Below, one piece after another: positions 37,351-46,600 of a stretch of DNA of 64,000 nucleotides (the stretch's first letter is position 1; every line of letters begins with the position of its first letter). The translations under genes were made by a program, and so were the position numbers. Source of the stretch: Cellulomonas sp. Leaf395 (lineage in GTDB: Bacteria > Actinomycetota > Actinomycetes > Actinomycetales > Cellulomonadaceae); assembly GCF_001424125.1 (NCBI RefSeq), contig NZ_LMQI01000005.1, positions 1-64,000 of the forward strand. Direction: 5' to 3'. The notes beneath the pieces were generated by a model. That model was given only the letters and a program-made list of their open reading frames with translations. It searched no databases and was not told where the DNA came from.

Positions 37351-38349
37351 ATGGTTGAGTCCACTTCCACAGCGCGTAGCTCCGGTGCGCCCGCGCGCGT
37401 CGAGCACCGGATCAGCGTCCCCTCCGAGGTCTCGATGGTCGAGCTGCTCGGCCTGCGGGACGAGGTCCTGAGGACCATCGAGTCCGGGTTCACGGGCGTC
37501 GACATCCACGTCCGCGGCAACGAGGTGACCCTGGCCGGCCCGGTCGGGGACGTGGCGCTCGTGTCACGGCTCGTCGACGAGCTGGTCGAGATGGCGGCCG
37601 GCGGGACTCCGCTCACCGCCGAGGTGGTGACCCGCTCGGTCGCCATGCTGACCGCGGCGTCGAGCGCCCGGCCGGCGGACGTCCTGTCGTTCAACATCCT
37701 CACCGGCCGTGGTCGGACTATCCGCGCGAAGACGTCGGGGCAGAAGGACTACGTCGACGCGATCGAACGGCACACCGTGACGTTCGGCATCGGACCCGCC
37801 GGCACCGGCAAGACGTACCTCGCGATGGCCAAGGCCGTGCAGGCGCTCCAGGACCGCAAGGTGCACCGGATCGTGCTCACGCGGCCGGCGGTCGAGGCGG
37901 GGGAGCGGCTCGGGTTCCTGCCCGGCAGCCTCTCGGACAAGATCGACCCGTACCTGCGCCCGCTCTACGACGCGCTGCACGACATGGTCGACGCCGAGTC
38001 CATCCCGCGGCTCATGGAGGCGGGGACCATCGAGGTCGCACCGCTGGCGTACATGCGCGGCCGGACCCTGAACGACGCGTTCATCATCCTCGACGAGGCC
38101 CAGAACACGTCCGTCGAGCAGATGAAGATGTTCCTCACGCGGCTCGGCTTCGGTTCGAAGGTCGTCGTCACGGGGGACATCACGCAGGTGGACCTGCCGT
38201 CGTCGCAGACCTCGGGGCTGCGCGTGGTCGAGCAGATCCTGCAGGGCGTCGATGACGTCGCATTCTGCCGCCTGACGTCGTCGGACGTCGTCCGGCACCG
38301 ACTGGTCAGCGAGATCATCGACGCGTACGCGCGCTGGGACAGGAGCTGA
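37351..38349 (+). CDS. phoH: PhoH-like ATPase
   Basis: 332 residues. An N-terminal KH-like part (residues ~20-95) precedes the helicase-like ATPase with Walker A GPAGTGKT at 148-155, Walker [11 protein letters not shown] at about 245 and [10 protein letters not shown]. PhoH2-type proteins are linked to RNA handling beside ybeY. ATG 37351 is the only plausible start; AAGGAG lies 22 bases upstream, too far for a normal ribosome binding site. TAGACT at 37275-37280 is a likely -10. ybeY follows after 7 bases. Confidence 0.93.
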   Translation: MVESTSTARSSGAPARVEHRISVPSEVSMVELLGLRDEVLRTIESGFTGVDIHVRGNEVTLAGPVGDVALVSRLVDELVEMAAGGTPLTAEVVTRSVAMLTAASSARPADVLSFNILTGRGRTIRAKTSGQKDYVDAIERHTVTFGIGPAGTGKTYLAMAKAVQALQDRKVHRIVLTRPAVEAGERLGFLPGSLSDKIDPYLRPLYDALHDMVDAESIPRLMEAGTIEVAPLAYMRGRTLNDAFIILDEAQNTSVEQMKMFLTRLGFGSKVVVTGDITQVDLPSSQTSGLRVVEQILQGVDDVAFCRLTSSDVVRHRLVSEIIDAYARWDRS

Positions 38350-38356
38350 GGCGGCC

Positions 38357-38809
38357 GTGAGCGTCGAGGTGAACAACGAGTCCGGGTACGACGTCGACGA
38401 GGCGGAGTTCGCCGCGCTCGCGCGCTACGTGCTGGACGAGATGCACGTGCACCCGCAGACGGACCTGTCGATCCTGCTCGTCGGGACCGACGTGATGACG
38501 GACCTGCACGTCAAGTGGATGGACGAGCCGGGGCCCACCGACGTCCTGTCCTTCCCGATGGACGAGCTGCGCCCGGGACGCGAGGGCGACCTGACGCCCG
38601 CCGGCCTGCTCGGCGACGTCGTGCTCTGCCCTGAGGTCGCCGCGCAGCAGGCCCGCACCGCGGGTCACTCGACCGCCGAGGAGCTGCTGCTCCTGACTAC
38701 CCACGGGATCCTGCACCTGCTCGGGTACGACCACGCCGAGCCGGAGGAGGAGAAGGAGATGTTCGCCCTCCAGCGCCGGCTGCTGCTGACGTTCCTGGCG
38801 TCCCGATGA
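38357..38809 (+). CDS. ybeY: rRNA maturation endonuclease YbeY
   Basis: 150 residues. The zinc motif [11 protein letters not shown] near the C-terminus and [11 protein letters not shown] in the middle are diagnostic. It trims 16S rRNA ends and helps ribosome quality control. Start GTG 38357. Its stop overlaps the next gene start (ATGA). Confidence 0.95.
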   Translation: MSVEVNNESGYDVDEAEFAALARYVLDEMHVHPQTDLSILLVGTDVMTDLHVKWMDEPGPTDVLSFPMDELRPGREGDLTPAGLLGDVVLCPEVAAQQARTAGHSTAEELLLLTTHGILHLLGYDHAEPEEEKEMFALQRRLLLTFLASR

Positions 38810-40140
38810 CGGACGTCCCCGTCGCGCTGCTCGTCCTGGTCGCAGCGCTCGGCATCCTCGCGGCCGCCGCGCTGTCCGCCGGCGAGGTGGCGGTCGTCCG
38901 GATCCCGCGGGCGGCGGTCGCCGAGCTGCTCGCCGAGGGGCACCCCGCCGCAGCCCGCGTCCGGGCCCTGACCGAGCACGACGCGCGGGTGGCGTCGGCG
39001 GCGGCGTTCGTGCGGCTGCTGGCCGAGATGACCGCGACGGTGTGCATCACGCTCGTGGTCGCGTCGGCGGACCTGCCCTGGTGGGCCGTGCTGCTCGTCG
39101 CGGTGACCGCCTGCGGGCTCGTGGCGTTCGTGCTGGTGCGGGCGAGCCCGCGCACGCTCGGCCGCAGGCACCCCGTCGCGGTGGTGACGCGGCTCTCCCG
39201 CGTGCTCGTGGCCGTGACCGCGGTCGCCGGTCGGCTGGGCGCCGCCGGGCGACCCGGGGCGGGGACTGCGGCCGAGGACGAGGACGAGCTGCGCGACATG
39301 GTGCAGCGGGTCAGCGAGTCGGAGGTCATCGAGGTCGAGGAGCGGGAGATGTTCCGGTCCGTCCTCGAGCTGGGCGACACGCTCACCCGCGAGGTCATGG
39401 TGCCGCGCACGGACATGGTGACCACGCACGAGGACACGACGCTGCGCAAGGCGCTCGCTCTGCTGCTGCGCTCCGGGTTCTCCCGGGTCCCGCTCGTCGG
39501 CGACTCCGTGGACGACCTGCGCGGCGTGCTCTACCTCAAGGACGTCGTCGGCCGGCTGCCCATCGCGCCGACCGGCCGGTCGGACCGCCGGGAGCAGGAG
39601 GCGATGCTTGACGCGCCGGCGTCGTCGCTCGCGCGGCCGGCGGTGTTCGTGCCGGAGTCGAAGCCGGTCGACGAGCTGCTGCGCGAGCTGCAGAGCGGCT
39701 CGTCGCACATGGCCATGGTGGTCGACGAGTACGGCGGCATCGCCGGCCTCGTGACCATCGAGGACGCCCTCGAGGAGATCGTCGGCGAGCTGACCGACGA
39801 GCACGACCCGACCGCACCGGTGGTGGAGGAGCTGGATCCGGGGGTCTTCCGGGTTCCCGCGCGACTCGGCCGGGACGAGCTGGGCGAGCTGTTCCACCTC
39901 GAGGTGGACGACGAGGACGTCGACACCGCGGGCGGCCTGCTGGCCAAGGCTCTCGGCAAGGTCCCGCTCCCGGGCTCCGCGGGCGACATCCACGGGCTGC
40001 ACCTCGTCGCCGACCGGGTCGAGGGCCGGCGCCGCCGGCTCGCCACGGTGCTGGTCAGCGTGGTCGACAGCTCGGAACGACCGACGGACACCCCCACCCC
40101 GGGCCGCGCCCCGACCGACACCCACGGAGCCACCCGATGA
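38806..40140 (+). CDS. CNNM/CorC-type CBS-domain membrane protein
   Basis: 444 residues. The DUF21 membrane domain (residues ~5-125) is followed by a CBS pair ([39 protein letters not shown]; later [28 protein letters not shown] in parts) and a C-terminal CorC/HlyC domain. Members export divalent metals, usually magnesium, or help resist metal stress. Both ends overlap neighbours by ATGA (ybeY and era), so the three are translationally coupled. Confidence 0.9.
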   Translation: MTDVPVALLVLVAALGILAAAALSAGEVAVVRIPRAAVAELLAEGHPAAARVRALTEHDARVASAAAFVRLLAEMTATVCITLVVASADLPWWAVLLVAVTACGLVAFVLVRASPRTLGRRHPVAVVTRLSRVLVAVTAVAGRLGAAGRPGAGTAAEDEDELRDMVQRVSESEVIEVEEREMFRSVLELGDTLTREVMVPRTDMVTTHEDTTLRKALALLLRSGFSRVPLVGDSVDDLRGVLYLKDVVGRLPIAPTGRSDRREQEAMLDAPASSLARPAVFVPESKPVDELLRELQSGSSHMAMVVDEYGGIAGLVTIEDALEEIVGELTDEHDPTAPVVEELDPGVFRVPARLGRDELGELFHLEVDDEDVDTAGGLLAKALGKVPLPGSAGDIHGLHLVADRVEGRRRRLATVLVSVVDSSERPTDTPTPGRAPTDTHGATR

Positions 40141-41051
40141 CCTTCCACTCCGGATTCGCCTGCTTCGTCGGGCGACCCAACGCCGGTAAGTCGACGCTGA
40201 CCAACGCGCTCGTCGGCCAGAAGGTCGCCATCACCTCCGGGCGTCCGCAGACCACCCGGCACACCGTCCGCGGGATCGTGCATCGGCCCGACGCGCAGCT
40301 GATCCTCGTCGACACCCCCGGCCTGCACCGTCCCCGGACGCTGCTCGGGGAGCGCCTGAACGCGCTGGTCAAGGACACGCTCACCGAGGTCGACGTGGTC
40401 GGGTTCTGCCTGCCCGCGGACCAGCGGGTAGGGCCGGGGGACCGGTTCATCGCCGAGCAGATGACCGAGCTGGCGCGTGACGGCCGCGGGACGCCGGTGG
40501 TCGCCGTCGTCACCAAGGCGGACCTGGTGGGCAAGGGCAAGCTCGCGGAGCACCTCATGGCGGTGCAGGCGCTGGGCGAGTGGGCGGACATCGTGCCGGT
40601 CTCGGCCACCTCCGGGTACAACGTGGACGTGCTGGAGAACGTGCTGATCGGGCACCTGCCGGAGGGCACCGCCCTGTACGCCGACGGTGAGCTCACCGAC
40701 GAGCCCGAGGCGGTCATGGTCGCGGAGCTGGTCCGCGAGGCCGCGCTCGAGGGTGTGCGCGACGAGCTGCCGCACTCGCTGGCCGTCGTCGTCGACGAGA
40801 TCGTGGCCCGTGACGAGCCGGCCGCGAACGGCGTGCCCATGCTGGACGTGCGGGTGCACCTCTTCGTCGAGCGGGACAGCCAGAAGGCCATCATCATCGG
40901 CAAGGGCGGCGCGCGGCTGCGCGACGTGGGGAGCCAGGCGAGACGCGAGATCGAGGCGCTCCTCGGCGCGCGCGTGTACCTGGACCTGCACGTCAAGGTG
41001 GCCAAGGACTGGCAGCGCGACCCCAAGCAGCTCGGAAAGCTGGGCTTCTGA
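40137..41051 (+). CDS. era: GTPase Era
   Basis: 304 residues. GTPase motifs GRPNAGKS (12-19), SGRPQTTR, DTPGLH and TKADLV, then the C-terminal KH domain with ERDSQKAIIIGKGGARLRDVG in parts. It binds the 3' end of 16S rRNA in 30S assembly. It is the last gene of the rsmE-phoH-ybeY-era run; the next gene (2 bases later) belongs to the accessory envelope block. Confidence 0.97.
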   Translation: MTFHSGFACFVGRPNAGKSTLTNALVGQKVAITSGRPQTTRHTVRGIVHRPDAQLILVDTPGLHRPRTLLGERLNALVKDTLTEVDVVGFCLPADQRVGPGDRFIAEQMTELARDGRGTPVVAVVTKADLVGKGKLAEHLMAVQALGEWADIVPVSATSGYNVDVLENVLIGHLPEGTALYADGELTDEPEAVMVAELVREAALEGVRDELPHSLAVVVDEIVARDEPAANGVPMLDVRVHLFVERDSQKAIIIGKGGARLRDVGSQARREIEALLGARVYLDLHVKVAKDWQRDPKQLGKLGF

Positions 41052-41053
41052 CC

Positions 41054-42643
41054 ATGCTGAGATCGGGTGGACGCGTGGTGTCACGCGCGGGCGCGGACGT
41101 GGACCGGCGCGTGGGCCGGTCCTACCGGGTTGCCGCGAGCACCGCGCTCGGGGTGCTGATCCTGGCGGTCCTCGGCGCCGTCACGGGACCGCAGTGGGAC
41201 CCGGTCCCGCTGCTTGACCCGCTCGTCGTGGAGACGTCGTCGACCGCCATCGGCTCCGCCGCACCCGTGCCGGAGTACGACGTGCGCACGTCCGTCGTCT
41301 CGGTCCAGCTCGACGGTGCGACCGTCGACGCCCAGATCAGCGAACCCGTCGGGCTCGACGGCCCCAAGCCGGGAATCGTGTTCGTGCACGGCGCCGGCAC
41401 CGGGCGCTACGACACGGCCTTCCTCGACCAGGCGCACGCGCTGGCGGCCTCCGGGATCGTGGCGATGGTGCCGAACAAGCGGCTCGACACGTACACCACC
41501 CGGCACCGCGACTACGTGGCGATGGCGGCGGACTACGAGGCCTCGGTCGAGGTGCTGCAGTCCTACCCCGGGGTGGACCCCGAGGCCGTCGGCATCTACG
41601 CCGAGAGCGAGGGCGGCTGGATCGCGCCGATCATGGGCGCCCGGGACCCGTCGATCGCGTTCGTCGTCCTGGTGTCCTCCCCGGTGGTGCCGCCGCGCGA
41701 GCAGGCTGCGTTCGCCGTCGACTCCTACCTGCGCAACACCGGCGTGCCGCACGGGGTGTTCCGGGCGATCCCTCGCGCCGTCGGCATGTCGCTCCCCGGC
41801 GGAGGGTTCGAGTACGCCGACTTCGACGTCACCCCGTACCAACGAGAGATGCGGCAGCCGGTCTTCGTCGTGTACGGCACGGGCGACGCCTCCATGCCCG
41901 TCATCCAGGGCGCCGAGCAGGTTGTCGATGACACCGCCGTCGCCGGGAACGATGACGTCACCGTCCGGTACTACGAAGGCGCCAACCACGGCATCCGCGT
42001 CGACGGGGACGTCGACGCCGCGTTCCTGCGCGACCTGTCCGGCTGGGTGCTCGGTCTGCCCGCCACCGGCGACGCTGCGCCCCGGATCGCCGGGGCGCAG
42101 CCGGTGCAGACGTACGTCGCGGAACCTGTCCCGCAGCCCCGGTGGTTCGGCGACGGCAACGTCGTCCTGACCCTCGCCATCGTCTCGGTGGCACTGATCC
42201 TGCTCGGGCCGTTGGCTGTCCTGTTCGCGCGCGGCGTCGAGGAGGCCACGGACCGGGTGCGGCGACGTCGGGGAGCTGTCGTGACCGTCGCCGGACCCCG
42301 GTTCGCGCGCGGGGTGCTGCCACGACTGGTCGCCCTCGGCGCCGGTGCGATCCTCACGGTGCTCGCACTCGTCTGGTACATCGTCGCGGTCGCGCGCCTC
42401 GCGCTCGACTACCAGCGCAACGACCTCGTCGTGCAGGGCGGCTGGGTCCTCGTCCGGGTGCTGGGCATCGCGGTCGTCGTCGTCGGGGTCCTGCTCCTGC
42501 GCCGCTGCCGTCGGATCCGTCTCTCCGGTGGCGTCCCGGCGCCCGGATTCGTGCGGACGTCCGTCCTGTGGGCGGGCGTCATAGGCTCCGTCGTGCTGCT
42601 GGTGATCCTGGCGTACTGGGGTGTCTTCCAGCTCGGGATCTGA
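41054..42643 (+). CDS. Membrane-anchored alpha/beta hydrolase with C-terminal membrane helices
   Basis: 529 residues. One N-terminal membrane helix (~25-45), an exported alpha/beta hydrolase of the dienelactone-hydrolase type (IVFVHGAGTGRYD oxyanion region, nucleophile Ser in YAESEGGW, Asp in GTGDASMP, His in GANHGI), then about four C-terminal helices. The nucleophile elbow has Glu in place of the first Gly (ESEGG), a known variation. Substrate unknown. ATG 41054 lies 2 bases after era; GTG codons near 41078 are alternatives. A hairpin at 42717-42738 lies downstream. Confidence 0.75.
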   Translation: MLRSGGRVVSRAGADVDRRVGRSYRVAASTALGVLILAVLGAVTGPQWDPVPLLDPLVVETSSTAIGSAAPVPEYDVRTSVVSVQLDGATVDAQISEPVGLDGPKPGIVFVHGAGTGRYDTAFLDQAHALAASGIVAMVPNKRLDTYTTRHRDYVAMAADYEASVEVLQSYPGVDPEAVGIYAESEGGWIAPIMGARDPSIAFVVLVSSPVVPPREQAAFAVDSYLRNTGVPHGVFRAIPRAVGMSLPGGGFEYADFDVTPYQREMRQPVFVVYGTGDASMPVIQGAEQVVDDTAVAGNDDVTVRYYEGANHGIRVDGDVDAAFLRDLSGWVLGLPATGDAAPRIAGAQPVQTYVAEPVPQPRWFGDGNVVLTLAIVSVALILLGPLAVLFARGVEEATDRVRRRRGAVVTVAGPRFARGVLPRLVALGAGAILTVLALVWYIVAVARLALDYQRNDLVVQGGWVLVRVLGIAVVVVGVLLLRRCRRIRLSGGVPAPGFVRTSVLWAGVIGSVVLLVILAYWGVFQLGI

Positions 42644-42716
42644 CGACGGATGACCACGCAGTGGTTCGCGTTGTGTACCAGGCGCTCACGTACGGCACGA
42701 TGTGCGCCGATGATCT

Positions 42717-42738
42717 GAACGGTCCATCAGGACCGTTC
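42717..42738. terminator. Perfect nine-pair hairpin before the PP2C gene
   Basis: GAACGGTCC-ATCA-GGACCGTTC. It lies 74 bases after the hydrolase stop and 18 bases before the PP2C start, so it is either the terminator of the upstream transcript or a hairpin in the PP2C leader near the ribosome binding site. Confidence 0.6.
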
Positions 42739-42756
42739 TGAGGACGAGGGGGCCGC

Positions 42757-43656
42757 GTGCGCACGTCATGGGGCTCGGCGACCGATCGTGGCCTCGTCCG
42801 TGAGGTCAACGAGGACGCCCTTCTTGCCTACCCACCCGTCTTCCTGGTGGCGGACGGCATGGGCGGCCATGACGCGGGTGACCTCGCGAGCCGCATCGCC
42901 GTCGAGGAGTTCGCGCAGCTCGCGGGGCAGGCCGCAGCGACCGCCGACGACGTGCACGCCTGCTTCGACCGGACCGCCGCCCGGATCCGTGCCGAGTTCA
43001 CCGGAGGGCGCCAGGGCGGCACGACCGTCGCCGGGGTCGCGGTGACCGAGCACGACGGCGGCTCCTACTGGCTCGTCTTCAACGTCGGGGACTCGCGCGT
43101 GTACCTGTGGTCCGGGGACGTCCTCGAGCAGGTGAGCGTGGACCACTCGGTGGTCCAGGAGCTGCTGGACCTGGGGGAGATCGACCTGACCGAGGCCGCG
43201 ACCCACCCGGAGCGGCACGTCCTGACGCGCGCCCTGGGGACCGGAGACCCCCCGGAGCCTGACTACTGGCTGCTGCCCGCGGGCCTGACCGACAGGCTCC
43301 TGATCTGCACGGACGGACTCACCCGCGAGGTCGGCGACGACGAGCTGGCACGTGTGCTGGCGGAGACGGCCGACCCGCAGGACGCCGCCGCGCACCTGGT
43401 TCGCCTCGCGCTCGAGCACGGCGCCCGGGACAACGTGAGCGCGGTCGTCGTCGACGTCGCCACCTCCGCCGGCGCGCACGACGACGTCCACATCACCGTC
43501 CCCCGCACCGGGGCGGAGCTGGGTCCCTACGCCTGGGACGAGATGCTCAACGGCGTCACGGTCCCGCGCCGCAACCGGCCGGCCACCACGCCGCGCGTCG
43601 CACCGGGATCGGCCGCGCCCGACCCGAACCCATCGAACGAGGAGCTCCCGTCATGA
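42757..43656 (+). CDS. PP2C-family Ser/Thr protein phosphatase
   Basis: 299 residues. Metal-binding motifs are intact: REVNEDALL, FLVADGMGGHDAGDLAS, FNVGDSRVYLW, CTDGLTREV and ARDNVSAVVVD. It should reverse phosphorylation by the kinase encoded two genes downstream. The C-terminal ~60 residues are a Pro-rich tail with no membrane helix, so it is cytoplasmic. GTG 42757 follows GAGGACGAGGGGG. Its stop overlaps the FHA gene by ATGA. Confidence 0.93.
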   Translation: MRTSWGSATDRGLVREVNEDALLAYPPVFLVADGMGGHDAGDLASRIAVEEFAQLAGQAAATADDVHACFDRTAARIRAEFTGGRQGGTTVAGVAVTEHDGGSYWLVFNVGDSRVYLWSGDVLEQVSVDHSVVQELLDLGEIDLTEAATHPERHVLTRALGTGDPPEPDYWLLPAGLTDRLLICTDGLTREVGDDELARVLAETADPQDAAAHLVRLALEHGARDNVSAVVVDVATSAGAHDDVHITVPRTGAELGPYAWDEMLNGVTVPRRNRPATTPRVAPGSAAPDPNPSNEELPS

Positions 43657-45035
43657 GCGTGCCCGAGTACTCCGCAGGCGAGTGGACGGCCGTGGTGCGT
43701 CCCGGGTTCGTGGCGCTGCTCGGCGCCGGCGCAGCCGAGTCCACCGTCCGCGCGCTCTGGCAGGACAGCGGCGAGGGTGTGTTCGCGGCGCTGGCTCTGC
43801 TCGCGCGGGACGGGTTCGGGGGGCTGCCGCCGTTCGCCGTCGTCTCCGTCGACGGCCGGCGGGTGCACGCCGCGCTGCGCGGTGACGTCGAGGTCGTCGT
43901 CGACGTGGACGGGCGGCAGGACGTGTGGCGTTCGGGCGAGGTGAGCACCTGGACCGAGCGGGTGATCGACGGCGTGGCTGACGTCGTGGTGCAGGCGGAC
44001 GGTGCACCGGCCGACGCGGCGAGCCTCCCGCTCTCCGACGGGGTTGCCGCCGCGTCCCGGGTCCGGCTCGCGCTGACCGCACGCGACGTGCCCGAGGTGG
44101 CGCCGACGACCGTGCCCGCGACCACCCCGGTCGGTGCGGGGCCCGTCGGTGCGGACGAGGTTGTTGCCGAGCCGGTGGCGTCGCCTGCCGTCGAGCCCGC
44201 GGCGGACGAGCTGGTCGCGCCCGCGGTCGTGGAGGGGGAGCAGCCGAGCACGCCGCAGCAGGAACAGCACACCGAGGTCGTCGACGTCGTTCCGTGGGAC
44301 ACGTCGACGGAGGAGGTTCCGGCGGCGCCCGCGGCCGGGATCGTCGACCTCGTCACGTGGGACGAGCCGACCGAGGTCGAGCTCGTGCCGCTCGCCGAGG
44401 AGACGGACTTCGACGCGGACAACGGCACCGACAACGGCACCGACATCGACACGGACGGCGACTCGGACACGGGGTCGGGCGTCGTCGCAGCGGCTGAGTC
44501 GATCCTGACCTCGCAGCTCCGGCCGAGCGGCACCGACGCCGCGGTCGCCCCGCTGCCGGTCGGCGGTGCGTCGCTGGACGACCACGACGGCCTGACCATC
44601 CTGTCCACCGACCTCGCCGAGCTCCGTGACCAGCTGCCGTCGTGGGCGTCGGACGAGCTCCCCGGACCGTTCCGGACCCCCGCTGTCGCCGCCCCGCCCG
44701 CGCGCCTCGTGCTGTCGACCGGGCTGGTCGTCCCCCTCGACCGAGCCGTGCTGCTGGGGCGCGCGCCGCAGGTCGCCCGGGTGACCAACCGCGAGCTGCC
44801 GCGCCTGATCACGGTGCCGAGCCCGCAGCAGGACATCTCTCGCACGCACGCCGAGGTGCGCGTCGAGGGCGAGCACGTCGTCGTCACGGACCTGGACTCC
44901 ACCAACGGCATCCACGTGTCCCGCTCCGGTGAGGGTGCCCGACGGCTGCACCCGGGGGAGCCCAGCGTCGTCGGTGCCGACGAGATCGTCGACCTCGGCG
45001 ACGGCGTGACGTTCTCCGTGGAGCGGGGTTCGTGA
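43653..45035 (+). CDS. FHA-domain protein
   Basis: 460 residues. An N-terminal ~115-residue domain (WTAVVRPGFVALLGAG, FGGLPPFAVVSVDGRRVHAAL in parts) precedes a long acidic, low-complexity linker rich in Asp, Thr and Gly (about residues 150-290). The C-terminal FHA domain has the phosphothreonine-binding set: VLLGRAP, ISRTHAEV and DLDSTNGIHV. It should bind a phosphorylated partner, perhaps the kinase. Its stop overlaps the kinase start (GTGA). Confidence 0.9.
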   Translation: MSVPEYSAGEWTAVVRPGFVALLGAGAAESTVRALWQDSGEGVFAALALLARDGFGGLPPFAVVSVDGRRVHAALRGDVEVVVDVDGRQDVWRSGEVSTWTERVIDGVADVVVQADGAPADAASLPLSDGVAAASRVRLALTARDVPEVAPTTVPATTPVGAGPVGADEVVAEPVASPAVEPAADELVAPAVVEGEQPSTPQQEQHTEVVDVVPWDTSTEEVPAAPAAGIVDLVTWDEPTEVELVPLAEETDFDADNGTDNGTDIDTDGDSDTGSGVVAAAESILTSQLRPSGTDAAVAPLPVGGASLDDHDGLTILSTDLAELRDQLPSWASDELPGPFRTPAVAAPPARLVLSTGLVVPLDRAVLLGRAPQVARVTNRELPRLITVPSPQQDISRTHAEVRVEGEHVVVTDLDSTNGIHVSRSGEGARRLHPGEPSVVGADEIVDLGDGVTFSVERGS

Positions 45036-46600
45036 CCGCACGCCGCGAAGCGTCGACGCCGCCGCGCCTGCCGGGCTACGAGTACCTCCGGGTCCTCGGG
45101 CTCGGCGGCTTCGCGGACGTCTTCCTGTACCAGCAGGAGCTCCCGCGGCGTGAGGTAGCGGTCAAGGTGCTGCTGGCGGGCAGCCTCGACGACGAGGTGC
45201 GCAGCCGGTTCCAGCAGGAGGCCAACCTCATGGCCCAGCTGTCGCACCACCCGTCGATCGTCACCATCTACCACGCGGCGATCGCGGCCGACGGGCGCCC
45301 GTTCCTGGTCATGGAGTACTGCTCGCGTCCGGGTCTGGCGGAGCGGTACCGGCAGGAGCGCATCTCGGTCGCGGAGGCGCTGCGGATCGGGATCCGGCTG
45401 GCGTCGGCCGTGGAGACCGCGCACCGCGCCGGCATCCTGCACCGGGACATCAAGCCCGCGAACGTGCTGACCACCGACTTCGGGTGGCCGGCGCTCACCG
45501 ACTTCGGCATCGCGGCGACCACGGGCCACGGAGCGGGCGCGACGGTCGGCATGTCGATCCCGTGGTCGCCGCCGGAACTGCTGGGCGAGCACCCGACGGG
45601 CGACGAGCGCTCGGACGTCTACTCGCTCGCGGCGACGATCTACTCGCTGCTGGCCGGGCGGACCCCGTTCGAGGTGCCCGGCGGGCAGAACACCGCTCAG
45701 CAGCTGGTCGCGCGCATCGAACGGGCACCGCTGCCGTCGGTGGGACGCAACGACGTGCCTGCGGGTCTCCAGGAGCTGCTCGAGCGCGCCATGGCGAAGC
45801 ACCCGACCCGCCGGTTCGCCTCGGCGGCGGCGGTCGCGCGCGCGCTCCAGCAGATCGAGGCCGACCTCCGGCTGCCGATCACCCCGCTCGACCTCATGGA
45901 CGCACCGGACGCCGACCCGGGCCTGGAGGCGCCGAGCACGTCGCCGGACGAGGACCGTGACGACGCCACCCGGCTGCGCTCGATCGTCACCGTCGTCCCG
46001 TTGGCACCCGTCACGCCGGTGCTCGATCCGCCGACGCCGGCGGGTGCCGACGAGCCGACCCGCCTGCGCGGGGTGACCACCGTCGCACCCGAGCCCACGA
46101 GCGCTCCTCCCGGGCCCGTGTTCGTGGCGCCCGCGGAGGTCGTGGACGCCGAGCCCGAGCCCGTCCAACGCAGTCGGTCACGTGTGGCGGCAGGCGTCGT
46201 GTCCGGGCTGGTGGTGCTCGCCGCGGTCGTGGCGATCGGTGCGGTGGCGCTGCGGGGGGACGAACCCGGCGACGGTCCGACGGCGACGCCGGACTTCACC
46301 CAGGACGCCGCGCCCACCGGCATCGTCGAGGCCGTCCCGTCGCCGTCCGGGCTGCAGGGGACCCGACAGCCGGACGGGTCGGTGCTGTTCACGTGGGACA
46401 ACCCCGAGCCGCAGGCGGGTGACCGCTACGTGTGGGGTGTCCTGCAGGCCACGGGCGACCCCGAGCTCGCCCTGATCGACACCCTGACGGTGACCGTCCC
46501 CGCCGACCAGGCGACGACCGCACAGGTCTGCATCGAGGTCGCGATCGTGCGCGCGGACCGCCGCGTCTCGGCCGAGCCGGCGCAGGGGTGCGCGTCATGA
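45032..46600 (+). CDS. Transmembrane Ser/Thr protein kinase (PknB type)
   Basis: 522 residues. Catalytic motifs: glycine loop LGLGGFADVFL, Lys45 (VAVKVL), HRDIKPANVL with Asp139, and DFGIA at 157. The activation segment runs to SPPELLGE. A juxtamembrane Thr-rich part includes ATRLRSIVTV and PTRLRGVTTV, likely phosphorylation sites. One membrane helix (about 383-403) leads to a ~110-residue outside domain resembling a fibronectin III fold, rather than PASTA repeats. GTG 45032 overlaps the FHA stop and its own stop overlaps the next gene by ATGA. Confidence 0.93.
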   Translation: MTARREASTPPRLPGYEYLRVLGLGGFADVFLYQQELPRREVAVKVLLAGSLDDEVRSRFQQEANLMAQLSHHPSIVTIYHAAIAADGRPFLVMEYCSRPGLAERYRQERISVAEALRIGIRLASAVETAHRAGILHRDIKPANVLTTDFGWPALTDFGIAATTGHGAGATVGMSIPWSPPELLGEHPTGDERSDVYSLAATIYSLLAGRTPFEVPGGQNTAQQLVARIERAPLPSVGRNDVPAGLQELLERAMAKHPTRRFASAAAVARALQQIEADLRLPITPLDLMDAPDADPGLEAPSTSPDEDRDDATRLRSIVTVVPLAPVTPVLDPPTPAGADEPTRLRGVTTVAPEPTSAPPGPVFVAPAEVVDAEPEPVQRSRSRVAAGVVSGLVVLAAVVAIGAVALRGDEPGDGPTATPDFTQDAAPTGIVEAVPSPSGLQGTRQPDGSVLFTWDNPEPQAGDRYVWGVLQATGDPELALIDTLTVTVPADQATTAQVCIEVAIVRADRRVSAEPAQGCAS

